From Treponema sp. (GTDB lineage Bacteria; Spirochaetota; Spirochaetia; Treponematales; Breznakiellaceae), in assembly GCA_031284195.1 (NCBI GenBank), contig JAITAI010000045.1, positions 1 to 8,888 of the forward strand: a DNA stretch of 8,888 bases, given 5' to 3'. The notes beneath the pieces are model-generated. The model worked only from the letters and a program-made list of their open reading frames with translations, did no database searches and had not been told where the DNA came from. Shown here piece after piece: positions 7,270 through 8,888 of this stretch. Both the position numbers and the translations under genes were made by a program. The stretch's first letter is position 1. The number at the start of each line of letters is the position of its first letter.

Positions 7270-8648
7270 CCCTCTTTACTATCCTTATGTTCTACCAGAT
7301 CATGATACGACACGGGATTACCGGGCTTGATGGTATTTTCCGCCAGCAACAATTCGTTCACTTTCCGATCTTTAATGGCATCTACGAGCAGGTCCTTCCG
7401 CTCTGCTTCAGCTTCATAATAAGATCGGATCTCTTCCACAGGAGTCTTAGCCTTGGCGGCAATGCGTACATATTCCTGTTCCACTTCTTCATCAGAGGCC
7501 TCAATACCCCGGTCTTTCATGACGGCTTCTACTATGAGCCGGCTATGCAGAGCCTTGATTACTTCTGGCCGCCATACCTCTGCCAGGATGCCGAACCTTC
7601 CATCTTTTTTTTCCATAAGATTCGGCACCTCTGCTGCAGGGAGTTGCATGCTGCGGACTACATTCCGCCACCGGGCCTCAAGCTGAAACCGGATCATGGA
7701 TTCAGGAATGTCCACCGGACTCGACTCCATGATCTTTTCTAGAAGTTTATTGATCTTATTCGTTTGAAGCCGCCCTTCCAAATCCTCAGTAAGGTACGCT
7801 CGAATACTAGCCTTGAGATCCTCTAGGGTCTTGTACTTTTCATCTACATCCTGGGCAAGGTCATCATTGAGTTCAGGGATATCCCTTTCTTTAAGAGCAG
7901 TCAGGCTTACCCGAATCTTTTTGGTTTTTCCCGCCAGATCCATATCGTAAAAATCTTCAGGATAGGTCTTTTCAATATCCCTGGTTTCACCCCGTTTCAT
8001 ACCAATCATATCATCATCCAGATGATATATATTGTATCCTGAACCCAGGGTAAAAACAAAATCCTGCCGTTCTGTACCGGGGATAGGTTCTCCTGTATCG
8101 CTTAGTTCACTATACTGGATGGTAACCATATCACCCGTGGCTGCTCCGGCCTCATCATCCTTGTCGAATACGATGGCGTTTCGCTCCCGGATGACTTCCA
8201 ATTCCCGGTTTATATCTTCATCGGTAATCTTGACATCAGGCACCTCAATTACCAGTCCCTGCCAAGTTCCCACGGTAATCTGGGGCAGCACCTCATAGAC
8301 CACCGAAAAAACCAAATCCGCTCCCAAATCTAATTTCGGCTCATCCTGTACCTCTGGAGTAGAATAGGGCAGGGGACGATCTGCCCCCGGGAACGCCGGA
8401 TCCTCAAAAACTTGAGTAACCGAACGATCCAGGATCCGGGCCAAGGTCTCTGCTTTAAGGGAGTCCCCAAATTTCCGTTCCAGCACCGTTTTGGGTACCC
8501 TCCCTTTACGAAACCCGGGAATCTGAAGGGTCTTCCGGTACTCGGCTATTATCTGATCATACTCAGCATTAAGATCCTCTTTGCCTACTGTGATGGTTAA
8601 TTTTATTGCAGAATGTTCAAGCCGGGTTATTTCTTTAGATATGGTCAC
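7266..8648 (-). CDS. tig: Trigger factor, ribosome-associated chaperone and peptidyl-prolyl isomerase
   Basis: Binds ribosomal protein L23 at the exit tunnel and shields nascent chains; 460 residues, a little longer than E. coli's 432. Residues 1-115 form the ribosome-binding domain with the signature loop GFRKGRVP (45-52). About 165-250 is the FKBP-like isomerase domain (GDMVTIQY at 172-179, FTLGSGYNI at 199-207, GMKRGE at 216-221, KTKKIRVSLTALKE at 241-254). About 255-440 is the helical SurA-like chaperone domain, rich in Glu, Lys and Arg. The final 20 residues are polar. The start is GTG: an in-frame TAA lies five codons upstream (8663-8661) and AGAGGA stands six bases before it. The PLPYSTP segment (93-99) recalls treponemal trigger factors. 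It is the first gene of the operon and its TGA overlaps the clpP ATG. Confidence 0.96.
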   Translation of the reverse strand: MTISKEITRLEHSAIKLTITVGKEDLNAEYDQIIAEYRKTLQIPGFRKGRVPKTVLERKFGDSLKAETLARILDRSVTQVFEDPAFPGADRPLPYSTPEVQDEPKLDLGADLVFSVVYEVLPQITVGTWQGLVIEVPDVKITDEDINRELEVIRERNAIVFDKDDEAGAATGDMVTIQYSELSDTGEPIPGTERQDFVFTLGSGYNIYHLDDDMIGMKRGETRDIEKTYPEDFYDMDLAGKTKKIRVSLTALKERDIPELNDDLAQDVDEKYKTLEDLKASIRAYLTEDLEGRLQTNKINKLLEKIMESSPVDIPESMIRFQLEARWRNVVRSMQLPAAEVPNLMEKKDGRFGILAEVWRPEVIKALHSRLIVEAVMKDRGIEASDEEVEQEYVRIAAKAKTPVEEIRSYYEAEAERKDLLVDAIKDRKVNELLLAENTIKPGNPVSYHDLVEHKDSKEG

Positions 8649-8654
8649 TCTGGT

Positions 8655-8660
8655 TCCTCT
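8655..8660 (-). promoter_or_regulatory. ribosome binding site of tig, fixing its GTG start
   Basis: AGAGGA on the minus strand, six bases before the GTG at 8648. It is the best Shine-Dalgarno of the operon, and together with the in-frame TAA that touches it (8663-8661) it leaves GTG as the only reasonable start. Confidence 0.8.
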
Positions 8661-8737
8661 TTAATAACGAAGGTCTTTTCACACATGAATCAAGCAACAC
8701 GAGGGAAGCACCCCTAGCGGCCTTGTTCTATATATGT

Positions 8738-8752
8738 TAGTATTACATACTA
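8738..8752. promoter_or_regulatory. short perfect inverted repeat near the probable tig transcription start
   Basis: TAGTAT, three bases (TAC), then ATACTA. The arms pair perfectly, and the repeat begins three bases downstream of the proposed -10 element, so a bound protein would cover the transcription start. It matches neither the CIRCE/HrcA repeat nor the CtsR heptad repeat. In AT-rich DNA a repeat of this size may be chance. Confidence 0.25.
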
Positions 8753-8755
8753 TTT

Positions 8756-8784
8756 ACTATAATGAGCAAAATACGTTGACAAAA
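8756..8784 (-). promoter_or_regulatory. tentative sigma-70-type promoter of the tig-clpP-clpX-lon operon
   Basis: On the minus strand TATAGT (8761-8756) is a good -10. TTGTCA (8782-8777) would be a near-consensus -35 but with a short 15-base spacer; TTTTGT (8784-8779) gives 17 bases but a weaker match. The region is clearly AT-rich, and the leader to the tig start would be about 100 bases. On the opposite strand TTGACA (8776-8781) and TATAAT (8758-8763) also occur, but not in a productive order with each other. Confidence 0.35.
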
Positions 8785-8888
8785 CAAGTGAATCCAGAAT
8801 AGCCTACACAGGAGCTTGTTATAGAGGATATGAATATCTGGTACCACTATGTACTTATCATTACTATGGAAAATAGCAGTTTCTTGTG
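8785..8888. other. upstream flank of the operon, with a possible start of a divergent gene
   Basis: No established gene is seen. On the plus strand an ATG at 8830 opens 19 codons to the window edge (beginning MNIWYHYVL). Its nearest Shine-Dalgarno-like sequences are badly placed: AGAGG ends two bases before the ATG, and AGGAG lies 15 bases away. TTGACA at 8776 could be a -35 for it, but no good -10 follows. A short palindrome, GATAT-GA-ATATC, covers 8828-8839. It could be the beginning of a divergent gene or simply an open stretch. Confidence 0.2.

Noticed and set aside
8649..8888. CIRCE (HrcA) or CtsR heat-shock operator upstream of tig
   Set aside because: Neither the TTAGCACTC/GAGTGCTAA repeat nor tandem CtsR heptads are present.
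1..8888. A novel defence, toxin-antitoxin or biosynthetic system
   Set aside because: All well-supported genes belong to known families. The only stretches without a functional gene are a decayed transposase region and a promoter region, and nothing in them has the marks of a functional new system.

Overview
This window looks like ordinary bacterial chromosome, probably from a spirochaete of the Treponema lineage. That assignment is an inference. The trigger factor N-terminus and its PLPYSTP segment resemble treponemal trigger factors as I remember them, and the roughly balanced base composition would fit the higher-GC termite-gut treponemes better than the low-GC oral ones. No rRNA, tRNA, CRISPR array or intact mobile element is visible.

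Layout. (1) Bases 1-1266, plus strand: the 3' part of an AbgB-like M20 metallopeptidase/amidohydrolase that runs off the left edge. (2) Bases 1282-2259, minus strand: a GntR-type winged-helix regulator whose C-terminal domain is not a UTRA or FCD domain that I recognise. It converges on the amidohydrolase with only 15 bases between the stop codons, and an inverted repeat just upstream of its start is a candidate operator. (3) Bases 2260-2946: an intergenic stretch of nearly 700 bases holding a decayed plus-strand ISAs1-family transposase remnant. Its homology stays in one reading frame but is cut by several stop codons. (4) Bases 2929-8648, minus strand: a tightly packed protein quality-control operon, in transcription order tig (trigger factor), clpP, clpX, lon. 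It closes with an intrinsic terminator whose hairpin loop contains the lon stop codon. (5) Bases 8649-8888: the AT-rich upstream region of the operon, with a strong ribosome binding site for the GTG start of tig, a tentative promoter and a short perfect inverted repeat near the likely transcription start.

How the genes work together. Trigger factor receives nascent chains at the ribosome exit tunnel. ClpX unfolds substrates and feeds them to the ClpP peptidase chamber, and Lon is a second, self-contained ATP-dependent protease. All three gene junctions overlap (ATGA, 17 nt, ATGA), so the four proteins are probably made from one transcript with translational coupling. The amidohydrolase and the GntR regulator form a separate unit. 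Whether the regulator controls the amidohydrolase cannot be decided here, because the amidohydrolase promoter lies outside the window.

I found no evidence for a new defence, secretion or other undescribed system. The points most worth a second look are the unannotated transposase remnant, the stop-in-terminator arrangement at lon, the fully overlapping protease operon and the regulator's uncharacterised sensor domain.
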